From positions 1 through 15,921 of the forward strand of contig CALCHC010000135.1 in assembly GCA_937901335.1 (NCBI GenBank): a stretch of 15,921 nt of DNA, in the 5' to 3' direction. Shown in pieces: positions 1 to 7,930 of this stretch. Source of the stretch: an uncultured Phascolarctobacterium sp. (lineage in GTDB: Bacteria > Bacillota > Negativicutes > Acidaminococcales > Acidaminococcaceae). The translations under genes and the position numbers were made by a program. The notes beneath the pieces are model-generated. The model was not told the origin of the DNA and did not search any database. It saw only the letters and a list, made by a program, of their open reading frames with translations. How positions within the stretch are numbered: the first letter of the stretch is position 1; each line of letters starts with the position of its first letter.

Positions 1-1
1 G

Positions 2-436
2 ATTTTGATTTCTGCTATGGGCTCCTTATCCGGCTTGGCTTTGGGCGTTGGCACTATGATTTCTCGCGACCTTGTTAAAAATATCTGGAAGAGTGCAAAC
101 TCTACCAATCTTCTTTGGGCGAGCCGCATTAGTGTTTTATTGGTAACCATTTGCGCAATCGTATTTGTTTTCTTCCATTTAGATAGCTCTGTTTTGGAAT
201 GGAATTACCTTTCCATGGCGCTGCGTGGTAGTGGTATTTTCCTGCCTTTGACTTTTGCAGTATTCTTCCCCGGTAAAGTGAATCGCAAGTTTGGCATTAT
301 GGCAATCATTGGCGGTATTGCAGTTGCGTGCTTGTGGAAGTACATTGCTCCCTGGAAAATTAATGGCTTGTTCCCTGCACTTGCGTGCAATTTATTGTTC
401 CTGGTGCCGGGATTATTGGTGAAAAAAGATGAATAA
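2..436 (+). CDS. Sodium:solute symporter (SSS family), C-terminal fragment
   Basis: The reading frame is already open at the left edge, so only the last 144 or so residues of a longer membrane transporter are present. The first residues (ISAMGSLSGLALGVGTMISRDL) match the SSS-family segment in which a small-residue-rich helix is followed by a conserved S-R-D before the next cytoplasmic stretch. Four hydrophobic segments follow, roughly residues 38-60, 68-90, 97-115 and 124-139 of the fragment, ending in a short charged tail (KKDE). This family imports solutes such as sugars, amino acids, pantothenate or carboxylates with sodium; the substrate cannot be told from this end. The stop codon overlaps the dnaE start (ATGAATAA), so the two are probably translationally coupled. 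Family call is by recognition of the helix pattern only. Confidence 0.72.
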   Translation: MLISAMGSLSGLALGVGTMISRDLVKNIWKSANSTNLLWASRISVLLVTICAIVFVFFHLDSSVLEWNYLSMALRGSGIFLPLTFAVFFPGKVNRKFGIMAIIGGIAVACLWKYIAPWKINGLFPALACNLLFLVPGLLVKKDE

Positions 437-3400
437 CTTTACTCATTTACATGTGCATACACAATTTAGCCTCCTTGATGGCGCGGCGAAGATTCCTGAT
501 TTAGTTAGCTATGCTAAAGAATTGGGGATGACTAGTCTTGCCATTACGGACCACGGCGTAATGTACGGTGCTGTTGATTTTTACCAAGAGTGTAAGAAGC
601 AGGGCATTAAACCTATTTTAGGTTGCGAAGTTTATGTTACTACCGGTTCTCACTTGGAGCGTAACAACCGTGGCTTGTTCCACTTGATTCTCTTGGCAGA
701 AAATTTGGAAGGCTACCATAATATAATGAAGATGGTTTCTTTGTCTCAACTTGAAGGTTTCTACTACAAACCTCGTGTGGACAAGGATATTCTGCGTGCC
801 CATAGCAAGGGTGTAATCTGTCTTAGTGCTTGTATCGCTGGCGAATTGCCTGTGCTTATTCAACAAGGCAATATGGATGGAGCTCGTCGTTGTTTGGAAG
901 AACACATCGAAATCTTTGGTAAAGAAAATTACTTTTTGGAAATTCAAAACCACGATTTGCCGGAAGAGCATAAAGCAAACCGTGGCTTGAAACAATTGGC
1001 AAAAGAATATGGTTTAGGTTTGGTTGCTACTAATGACTTACACTATGTTCGTCGTGAAGATGCGGAAGCGCAGGACGTGCTCTTGTGTCTGCAAACAGGT
1101 AGTACTGTGGACGAACCTAATCGTATGCGTTTCCCCAATGACCAGTTCTATTTGAAGAGCTATGAGGAAATGGCAGAGAAGTTCTCCGATTGTCCGGAGG
1201 CTCTTGCAAACACCAACATCATTGCTGAACGTTGCAATGTAGAGCTGGAATTTGGACATCTGCTTTTGCCTGAGTTTGCTGTTCCCGAAGGTTTTGATGC
1301 GGAAAGTTATTTGCACCATTTGTGCAAAGAAAGTTTAGTAAAAAAATATCCCGACGCTACTAAGGAAGTTTGGGATAGGCTTGATTTTGAATTACAAATC
1401 ATCAACCAAATGGGTTACGCCTGCTACTTCCTTATAGTGTGGGATTTTATAAAATACTGTCGTGAAAATGACATTTTAGTTGGTCCTGGCCGTGGTAGTG
1501 CGGCAGGTAGTATTGTTGCTTATCTTTTAGGCATTACTAACATTGAACCCATGCGTTACGCACTGCTCTTCGAACGTTTTTTGAACCCGGAACGTGTCAG
1601 CATGCCTGATATTGATACGGACTTCTGCTATGTAAAACGTGACAAAGTTTTAGAGTATGTTGTCCGTCGTTATGGTCAAGAGCGTGTGGCACAAATCATC
1701 ACCTATGGTACCTTGCAAGCGCGTGCTGCAATTCGTGACGTAGGTAGAGCGCTTGGTATGAGTTATGGTAGCGTGGATAGGGTTGCTAAGATTATTCCTA
1801 AAGAATTAGGCATTACTTTGGAAAAATCTTTAAAGGTGAGCAATGATTTGCGTGCTTTGTATGAAAGTGATCCTGAAGTTCACCGCCTCGTCGACCTTGC
1901 TAAAAGTGTAGAAGGTATGCCCCGTAACGTAGGTACTCACGCTGCCGGTGTAATCATCGCTCCTGCAGATTTGAAGGACTACGTTCCCTTGCAGCTTGGC
2001 GCGGAAGGTTCCGTCATTACCCAATACGATAAGGACAAGCTGGAAGGCCTTGGCCTTTTGAAAATGGACTTCTTGGGTCTGAGAACCTTAACCGTTATCG
2101 GTGATGCTATTCGAAATATTAAAGAAACTACCGGCGAAATCGTCGATATAGATAACATTCCCTTAGATGATAAAAAGACTTGCCAAATGCTTTGCGCAGG
2201 TGATACTTATGGTGTGTTCCAGTTGGAATCTGCCGGTATCACTCGCCTTGTTGTAGATTTGGCACCGGAAAGCTTTGAAGATTTGATTCCTCTTGTTGCC
2301 CTCTACCGTCCCGGACCTTTGGGTACTGGTATGGCAGAAGACTTTATCGCAGGCCGTCACGGCCACCGTACTGCGGAAATCCTCCATCCTTTGATGGAAC
2401 CTATCTTGAAGGATACTTATGGCGTAATTCTGTATCAAGAACAAGTAATGCAAATTACTTCTGCTCTGGCAGGCTTTAGTCTTGGTCAAGCAGATATTTT
2501 GCGTCGTGCCATGGGTAAGAAGAAAGCTAAAGAGCTGGACTCCATGCGTGAAGACTTTATTCGTGGTGGTAAAGAGCTTCACAATATTCCTGAAGAACTT
2601 AGCGATAAGATTTTCTCCCTCTTGCAACACTTTGCAGGCTATGGCTTTAACAAATCTCACTCCGTAGCTTATGCTCTTGTTGCTTACCAAACTGCTTATT
2701 TGAAGGCTCATTGGCCTGCTCAATATATGGCTGCCTTTTTGGACAGCGTAATCACTGATGCTGATAAGATTAGCTGGTACATTTCCAAATGTCGCAATTC
2801 CAACATTAAGATTTTGCCACCGGATGTTAACGAAAGTGGTTCTACTTTTACTGTTATGAAGGATGGTTCCATCCGTTTCGGTTTGGCTGGTATTAAGAGT
2901 GTGGGTGAGGCAGCAGTTAGTGTAATTTTGGAAACTCGTAAGAATGATGGCGAGTTTAAAAGCTTGGTTGACTTCTGCCGTCGTGTAAGTATGCGTGTTG
3001 TTAATAAGCGCGTACTGGAAGGCTTGATTAAATGTGGCGCTATGGATTCCTTTGGTGTGAAGCGTTCCCAAATGATGGCGATTTTAGACAAAGCTGTGGA
3101 ACTGGGTTCTGCTCAGCAAAAGGACGAAGCCAATGGTCAACTAGGTCTCTTTAGTGATGAAGAAGACTTTAGCGAAGTTAACGAAATCATCCTGCCCCAA
3201 ATGGACGAGATGCCTGCGGAAATCATCCTTGCAAACGAAAAGGAACTGATTGGTTTTTACGTGACAGGTCATCCCTTGAACGAATACAGGGAAGTGTTGA
3301 AAAAATATACTCCCATTTACGCTTTGTATGATGAAGATACAATCAAGGATGGTCAGCAGGTAACCATTGGTGGCATTATCACAGGTTGCAATATTCGTAA

Positions 3401-3827
3401 CACCAAGATGGGTGAAAGCATGGCGATACTTTCTTTAGAAGACCAAACTGGCAAGATTGACGTAGTTGTCTTCCCGAAAAATTATCGTACTTGCGTTAGG
3501 GATATTTTCCAAGAGAATGTTGTTTGCGTGGAAGGCAGGTACGCCGTTGACGAGCGGGAAACAAAAATTATTGCTACCAGTGTGCGCAAACTACCTAAAC
3601 AAATTACGCAGGTGCGTATCGGTATTGCCGCTCATTTAGAAAATGCCTTGGTGCAACGTGAATTGAAACGCATCTTTGATAAATACAAAGGTGAGGATGA
3701 AGTTTATCTACATCTCTTAGGTTCTAAAAAAATTGTGCGTACTGATAAGAGCTTTTGGGTTGATTCTTCCAAGGTTGGCTTTAAAGAAGAAGTTAAAAAA
3801 CTTTTAGGCGCAGACTGCTTTATTTAA
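429..3827 (+). CDS. dnaE: DNA polymerase III subunit alpha (DnaE)
   Basis: Family C replicative DNA polymerase, 1132 residues, normal size for DnaE. The N-terminal PHP domain (about 1-270) keeps all nine metal-ligand positions: H8, H10, D17, H42, E67, H85, C135, D203 and H205, as in PHP domains with 3'-5' exonuclease activity. The polymerase core has the VGPGRGSAAGS loop and catalytic aspartates D394 and D396 in MPDIDTDF plus D547 in KMDFLG. A helix-hairpin-helix region lies near 855-880. QLGLF at 904-908 fits a sliding-clamp binding motif, and an OB-fold covers about 978-1065. The ATG at 429 is chosen because HLHVHT follows at once, as in other DnaE proteins; it overlaps the upstream transporter stop by 8 nt. 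Firmicutes often also carry PolC, which is not in this window, so whether this is the main or second replicase is open. Confidence 0.97.
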   Translation: MNNFTHLHVHTQFSLLDGAAKIPDLVSYAKELGMTSLAITDHGVMYGAVDFYQECKKQGIKPILGCEVYVTTGSHLERNNRGLFHLILLAENLEGYHNIMKMVSLSQLEGFYYKPRVDKDILRAHSKGVICLSACIAGELPVLIQQGNMDGARRCLEEHIEIFGKENYFLEIQNHDLPEEHKANRGLKQLAKEYGLGLVATNDLHYVRREDAEAQDVLLCLQTGSTVDEPNRMRFPNDQFYLKSYEEMAEKFSDCPEALANTNIIAERCNVELEFGHLLLPEFAVPEGFDAESYLHHLCKESLVKKYPDATKEVWDRLDFELQIINQMGYACYFLIVWDFIKYCRENDILVGPGRGSAAGSIVAYLLGITNIEPMRYALLFERFLNPERVSMPDIDTDFCYVKRDKVLEYVVRRYGQERVAQIITYGTLQARAAIRDVGRALGMSYGSVDRVAKIIPKELGITLEKSLKVSNDLRALYESDPEVHRLVDLAKSVEGMPRNVGTHAAGVIIAPADLKDYVPLQLGAEGSVITQYDKDKLEGLGLLKMDFLGLRTLTVIGDAIRNIKETTGEIVDIDNIPLDDKKTCQMLCAGDTYGVFQLESAGITRLVVDLAPESFEDLIPLVALYRPGPLGTGMAEDFIAGRHGHRTAEILHPLMEPILKDTYGVILYQEQVMQITSALAGFSLGQADILRRAMGKKKAKELDSMREDFIRGGKELHNIPEELSDKIFSLLQHFAGYGFNKSHSVAYALVAYQTAYLKAHWPAQYMAAFLDSVITDADKISWYISKCRNSNIKILPPDVNESGSTFTVMKDGSIRFGLAGIKSVGEAAVSVILETRKNDGEFKSLVDFCRRVSMRVVNKRVLEGLIKCGAMDSFGVKRSQMMAILDKAVELGSAQQKDEANGQLGLFSDEEDFSEVNEIILPQMDEMPAEIILANEKELIGFYVTGHPLNEYREVLKKYTPIYALYDEDTIKDGQQVTIGGIITGCNIRNTKMGESMAILSLEDQTGKIDVVVFPKNYRTCVRDIFQENVVCVEGRYAVDERETKIIATSVRKLPKQITQVRIGIAAHLENALVQRELKRIFDKYKGEDEVYLHLLGSKKIVRTDKSFWVDSSKVGFKEEVKKLLGADCFI

Positions 3828-3848
3828 GGCAGGAACTGGCTTGTAGAC

Positions 3849-3877
3849 TTGAAGTAAGTACCAAAAAATGTTAGAAT
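3849..3877 (+). promoter_or_regulatory. Sigma-A type promoter for the etfBA-pyk operon
   Basis: In the 91-bp gap after dnaE there is TTGAAG (3849-3854), a 17-nt spacer and TAGAAT (3872-3877), with TG at 3869-3870 one base before the -10, i.e. an extended -10. Both hexamers are close to consensus with optimal spacing. The ribosome site AAGGAGG (3906-3912) and the etfB ATG (3919) follow. No terminator hairpin was seen between the dnaE stop and this promoter, so some read-through from dnaE is possible. Confidence 0.65.
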
Positions 3878-3918
3878 ATCGTGAATGACTTTGTTTATAT
3901 AGCACAAGGAGGCTACAC

Positions 3919-4713
3919 ATGAATATTTTAGTTTGTATTAAACAAGTTCCGGACGTTGAAAAAGTTAAATTTTGTCCGGAAACTAGAACCCTGATTCGTG
4001 AAGGCGTAGAAAACATTATGAACCCCTTCGACCGTCATGCACTGGAAGTTGCTTTGATGTTGAAGGATAAAGTTGGCGCAAAAGTTACTTGCGTTTCCAT
4101 GGGCTTGCCCATCGCAGCTGACGTTTTGAAAGAAGCAATCGCTATGGGCGCTGATGATGTTGCTTTGATTAGTGACCGTGCTTTGGCTGGTTCCGATACC
4201 TTGGCTACCAGTATTGCATTGACCGGTGCAATCAAACACTTGGGTCAATTCGACCTCATCCTCTGCGGTAAACAAGCTGTTGACGGTGACACCGCTCAAG
4301 TAGGTCCGGAAATTGCTGAACATCTTGGCATTCCCCAAATCACCGGCGCATTGAAAGTTGATTTTGTTGATGACAAATTCATCGTTGAACGCGAAAACGA
4401 AAGCAGCGTACAAACTTTGGCATGTGCTGCTCCCTTGCTGGTAACTGTTACCAAAGCAGAAAAAGAACCGCGTTTTGCAAGCATCAAAGGTAAAATGAAA
4501 GCTCGTAAAACCAATGTTCCTATTTTGGGTGTTGCTGATTTAGGTCTTGACCCTGCAACTGTTGGTCTGCCTGGTTCCCCGACCCAAGTTAAGAGTGCAT
4601 TCTCTCCGGAACCTCCTGTAATCAACAGTGAAATCATCAATGAAGAAGACATTGATGTAGCAGTAGATATGCTGTTCAATAAACTTGTTGAAGCTAAAAT
4701 TATTACTCGCTGA
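3919..4713 (+). CDS. etfB: Electron transfer flavoprotein subunit beta
   Basis: EtfB, 264 residues, the usual length. It pairs with EtfA to form a soluble FAD-containing electron carrier serving acyl-CoA dehydrogenases and related flavoenzymes. The N-terminus (MNILVCIKQVPD) and the segment GKQAVDGDTAQVGP at residues 117-130 are diagnostic. The DGDTAQVGP form resembles, as far as I recall, EtfB of anaerobes that bind FAD in beta and bifurcate electrons from NADH, rather than the mitochondrial type that binds AMP there; this is an inference. The start has an AAGGAGG site 6 nt upstream. etfA follows after 11 nt. An acyl-CoA dehydrogenase gene, often next to etf genes, is absent here. Codon choice in etfB and etfA looks more uniform than in neighbours, consistent with strong expression. 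Confidence 0.95.
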   Translation: MNILVCIKQVPDVEKVKFCPETRTLIREGVENIMNPFDRHALEVALMLKDKVGAKVTCVSMGLPIAADVLKEAIAMGADDVALISDRALAGSDTLATSIALTGAIKHLGQFDLILCGKQAVDGDTAQVGPEIAEHLGIPQITGALKVDFVDDKFIVERENESSVQTLACAAPLLVTVTKAEKEPRFASIKGKMKARKTNVPILGVADLGLDPATVGLPGSPTQVKSAFSPEPPVINSEIINEEDIDVAVDMLFNKLVEAKIITR

Positions 4714-4724
4714 GGTGAACATAG

Positions 4725-5924
4725 ATGGCAATGATCGTAGATAAAGAAACTTGTATTGGCTGCGGTGCGTGCGCAGCTGTTTGCCCCGTTGGTGCAATTA
4801 ATGTTGAAGATAAAGCAGTTATCGATGCTGATACCTGCATCAGCTGCGGTGCTTGTGTAAATGCTTGCCCCGTTGGCGCTATTTCTCCGGAAGGCGCTGT
4901 AGCTAAAAAAGAAGTTGAAAACAACCACGGTACTGACCTGTGGGTAATCACCGAATTGGAAAATGGTGAACCTGTTGGCGTTTCCTATGAATTGATTGGC
5001 GTAGCTTCCGACTTGGCAGCTAAAGCTAACGAACACTGCTGCGCAGTTCTCGTTGCTGCAGAAGCTGGCGATATTCCGCAAAAACTTATCGCTGCTGGTG
5101 CAGACAAAGTTTATGTAATCGCTGATCCTAAATTCGCTGAATACAACACTGATTTGTACACTGATGCAATCTGCCAATTGGTAGACGCTTACAAACCCAG
5201 CGCACTCCTCATTGGTGCTACTGCTGACGGTCGTGATCTTGCTCCGCGTATTGCTGCTCGCAAAATGACCGGTCTCTGCGCAGACTGCACTCAATTGGAC
5301 ATCGACGTAGAAAACCAAGTTGTTGAATGGACCCGTCCTGCATTGGGTGGTAACATTTTGGCAACCATTCTCTGTAAAGAAACTCGTCCGCAAATGGGTA
5401 CCGTTCGTCCTAAAGTTTTCAAAGCAAAACCGATGGATGCAACTCGTACCGGCGAAGTTATTAACTTTGAACTTGCTTCCATTGCAACTTCTCCCATTGA
5501 ACTGCTGAAAAAAGAAAGCGTTGTATCTTCCACTCACATGAAAATCGAAGACGCAGAAGTAATCTGCTCCGGTGGTCGTGGTATGGGCGGCGCCGACAAA
5601 TTCCAAGTTTTGGAAGAATTGGCAGCTCTCTTCGAAAACGGTACTGTTGCTGGTTCCCGTGCAGCAGTTGACGAAGGTTGGGTAGGTCACTCCTCTCAAG
5701 TAGGTCAATCCGGTAAAACTGTTACTCCGAAAATTTACTTTGCTTGCGGTATCTCCGGTGCAATCCAACATTTGGCTGGTATGACTGGTTCCGATATCGT
5801 TATCGCAATCAACAAAGACGAAAACGCTCCCATCTTCAAAGCAGCTCAATATGGTATCGTTGGCGATGCTAACGTAATTCTTCCCAAATTGATTGCTAAA
5901 ATCAAAGCTTACAAAGAAAACTAA
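4725..5924 (+). CDS. etfA: Electron transfer flavoprotein subunit alpha with N-terminal 2[4Fe-4S] ferredoxin domain
   Basis: EtfA of 399 residues, longer than plain EtfA (about 320-340) because a bacterial-type ferredoxin domain is fused in front. Residues 10-20 (CIGCGACAAVC) and 38-48 (CISCGACVNAC), each followed by P, supply eight cysteines for two [4Fe-4S] clusters. The EtfA body follows, and the C-terminal FAD domain shows GGRGMGG, GSRAAVDEGW (R312), GQSGKT (327-332) and INKDENAPIF. Known relatives with this fusion include the caffeyl-CoA reductase Etf (CarE) of acetogens, where the clusters are thought to relay electrons. The start is ATG 4725, 6 nt after GAGGTGA that overlaps the etfB stop; a second ATG at 4731 would lose only two residues. 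Expected to be cytoplasmic and in complex with EtfB; the partner oxidoreductase is unknown. Confidence 0.95.
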   Translation: MAMIVDKETCIGCGACAAVCPVGAINVEDKAVIDADTCISCGACVNACPVGAISPEGAVAKKEVENNHGTDLWVITELENGEPVGVSYELIGVASDLAAKANEHCCAVLVAAEAGDIPQKLIAAGADKVYVIADPKFAEYNTDLYTDAICQLVDAYKPSALLIGATADGRDLAPRIAARKMTGLCADCTQLDIDVENQVVEWTRPALGGNILATILCKETRPQMGTVRPKVFKAKPMDATRTGEVINFELASIATSPIELLKKESVVSSTHMKIEDAEVICSGGRGMGGADKFQVLEELAALFENGTVAGSRAAVDEGWVGHSSQVGQSGKTVTPKIYFACGISGAIQHLAGMTGSDIVIAINKDENAPIFKAAQYGIVGDANVILPKLIAKIKAYKEN

Positions 5925-5945
5925 TCTTTACGGAGGCGCTTCCCT

Positions 5946-6140
5946 ATGTGGAAAGTAGTTCATATTGCTCATAGTGAAGATAGTGCTAAGAAAATTAAAG
6001 ATATGCTTACCGCCAACGGCTTTCTGGTTCAACTGAAAGGCGAAGGCGGTAAGAACAAAAAGGCATACGAGATTTGTGTGCCTTTTTCTGAAGCTGAAGA
6101 TGCTTGTGACGTGTTGCGCGAGCACCAATTTCACGGCTAA
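5946..6140 (+). CDS. Small 64-residue protein, possibly DUF2007-like
   Basis: A 64-residue soluble protein between etfA and pyk, with GGAGG (5932-5936) 9 nt before the ATG and only 21 nt from the etfA stop. The sequence reads as a beta-alpha-beta-alpha unit: WKVVHIAHS, a helix SAKKIKDMLTANG, FLVQLKGE, a lysine-rich loop, YEICVPFSEAEDA and a final helix ending VLREHQFHG. This resembles the small putative signal-transducing proteins of the DUF2007 type, which have the same 'hop between strand and helix, then E-V/C-V-P' pattern. I recall similar short genes next to glycolytic genes (pfkA/pyk) in other anaerobic Firmicutes, sometimes wrongly labelled glutamate decarboxylase. Function unknown. Real gene: good ribosome site, tight operon position and a sensible fold. 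Confidence 0.6.
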   Translation: MWKVVHIAHSEDSAKKIKDMLTANGFLVQLKGEGGKNKKAYEICVPFSEAEDACDVLREHQFHG

Positions 6141-6157
6141 TGAACAGGTGACAGACA

Positions 6158-7909
6158 ATGAAGAAAACAAAAATTATTTGTACTGTTGGTCCTAGCACTG
6201 ATAATGTAGAACTCTTAGGAAGAATGATGCAAGCAGGCATGGACTTAGCTCGCTTTAACTTCTCCCATGGTTCTCATGAAGAACATGGCAAACGTTTGGC
6301 AATGGTTAGAGAAGCTGCTGCTAAAGTTGGCAAGGTAGTTGCTACTGTTGCAGATACAAAAGGCCCTGAAATGCGCCTGGGTATGTTTGCCAATAATAAA
6401 GTGACTTTACACGATGGTGATGAGTTCATTCTTACTACTGAAGATGTAGTAGGCGATGAACATATTGCTCACGTAAACTATGGTGGTTTACCTCAAGAAG
6501 TGCAAGTTGGCAGTATGATTTTACTGTCAGACGGTTTACTTTCTTTGAAGGTAACTGCCCTTGAAAATAATAAAATTCATACTAAGGTTGTACATGGCGG
6601 CGAAATCAGTAACCGTAAACGTGTAGCTTGTCCTGGTGTGGAACTTAAGTTGCCTTTTTTGTCCGAACAAGACAAAGCAGATATTCTCTTTGCTGTAGAA
6701 AATGATATGGATTATATTGCAGCTTCCTTCGTACAAAAGGCGGACGACGTTCTTGCTATTCGTAAGATTTTGGAAGATGCAGGTTCATCCATTGGTATTA
6801 TTTCTAAAATTGAGAACGAAGCTGGCGTAAAACATATTGAAGAAATTATCAACGTATCTGATGGCATTATGGTTGCTCGTGGTGATTTGGGTGTAGAAAT
6901 TCCTTCTGAGGTTGTTCCCTTGGTACAAAAGGATATCATCGCCCGTTGCAATAAGGCAGGCAAACCTGTTGTTACTGCTACTCAAATGTTGGAAAGCATG
7001 CTTCACAGCTATCGTGCTACTCGTGCGGAAGCAAGTGACATTGCTAACTCCATCTTTGATGGTACTGATTTAATTATGTTGTCCGGTGAAACTGCTTCCG
7101 GTGATTTTCCCTTTGAAGCAGTAGAAACCATGGCTAAAATTGCGAAACGTACTGAGGAAGCTCTTGATTATGTTGCCATCTTCCAAAAGAAAGGCATCAG
7201 CGAGCGTTTGAACTCTACTGACGCAATTAGTCATGCAACTGTGCAAGTTGCTCAAGAAATTAATGCAGATGCAATTTTAACAATTACTGCATCCGGTTTT
7301 ACTGCAAGAATGATTGCTAAGTATAAACCTCACGCAAAAGTTGTTGCTGTATCTCATTTAGAAAAAAGCGTACGCAAAATGCAGTACTATTGGGGTGTAA
7401 AACCTTTACTGGGTCCTTACTCCGAAAATACTGACGAAATGATTGAGCAATCCCTTGAATGTGCCATCGAAAGTGGTTATATCAAAGAGGGCGATTGCGT
7501 AGTTATTACTGCAGGTGTTCCTGTAGGTAAAGTTGGTAGTACTAATTTAATTAAGGTGGTTAATGTGGGAACTAAATTATTGTGCGGTGTTGGTATTGGT
7601 AAAAAATCCGTAACCGGCAAAGTTTGTAAAGCAGTAACTACTGCTGATTTTGTAGATAAGCTGCAAAAAGGCGACGTTCTCGTCGTTGATGTACTTAATG
7701 ACGAAAATGTACCTTTGGCTGCTCAAAAGGCTGCTGCCATTATTTCCGAAGAAGGCGGCTTGACTTGTACAACTGCCATCGTAGGTGTAACTTGCGGTAT
7801 TCCTGTATTGGTTGGTGCAGCAGATGCAACCACTGTTTTACAGGATGGTCAAGTGGTAACTCTTGATACTTCCGGAAGCATCGTTTACGACGGAAATATT
7901 AATTTGTAA
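6158..7909 (+). CDS. pyk: Pyruvate kinase with extra C-terminal PEP-utiliser-like domain
   Basis: Pyruvate kinase, 583 residues, converting phosphoenolpyruvate and ADP to pyruvate and ATP in the last step of glycolysis. Active-site features: C8, R32/N34/S36 in ARFNFSHG, K217 with Mg-binding E219 in SKIENEAG, D243 in MVARGDLGVEIP, the VVTATQMLESM segment and SGETASG. Residues from about 480 to the end form the extra C-terminal domain known from Bacillus-type enzymes and related to the swivelling phosphohistidine domain of PEP synthase and PPDK. In that domain the usual GGLTSH is GGLTCT here (533-538), so the signature histidine is absent. AGGTGA lies 6 nt upstream of the ATG, 17 nt after the preceding small gene. 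The next gene begins 21 nt downstream, so all are likely one transcript. Confidence 0.97.
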   Translation: MKKTKIICTVGPSTDNVELLGRMMQAGMDLARFNFSHGSHEEHGKRLAMVREAAAKVGKVVATVADTKGPEMRLGMFANNKVTLHDGDEFILTTEDVVGDEHIAHVNYGGLPQEVQVGSMILLSDGLLSLKVTALENNKIHTKVVHGGEISNRKRVACPGVELKLPFLSEQDKADILFAVENDMDYIAASFVQKADDVLAIRKILEDAGSSIGIISKIENEAGVKHIEEIINVSDGIMVARGDLGVEIPSEVVPLVQKDIIARCNKAGKPVVTATQMLESMLHSYRATRAEASDIANSIFDGTDLIMLSGETASGDFPFEAVETMAKIAKRTEEALDYVAIFQKKGISERLNSTDAISHATVQVAQEINADAILTITASGFTARMIAKYKPHAKVVAVSHLEKSVRKMQYYWGVKPLLGPYSENTDEMIEQSLECAIESGYIKEGDCVVITAGVPVGKVGSTNLIKVVNVGTKLLCGVGIGKKSVTGKVCKAVTTADFVDKLQKGDVLVVDVLNDENVPLAAQKAAAIISEEGGLTCTTAIVGVTCGIPVLVGAADATTVLQDGQVVTLDTSGSIVYDGNINL

Positions 7910-7930
7910 TTTATTAAGGTTGGTGTAACT

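Noticed and set aside
2163..3071. Minus-strand open frame of 302 codons opposite dnaE
   Set aside because: Shadow of the conserved polymerase core; composition is unlike a protein and no start signal is visible.
3828..3918. Terminator or riboswitch between dnaE and etfB
   Set aside because: No stable hairpin with a T-run was found in the 91 bp; only a promoter and ribosome site are supported.
4750..4875. Separate ferredoxin gene before etfA
   Set aside because: The two cysteine motifs are in frame with the EtfA body with no stop or new ribosome site between, so it is a fusion.
4296..5849. Minus-strand open frame of 517 codons opposite etfB and etfA
   Set aside because: It lies wholly under two certain genes, has a low-complexity S/T/N/F-rich composition typical of an antisense frame of biased codons, and no ribosome site or known family.
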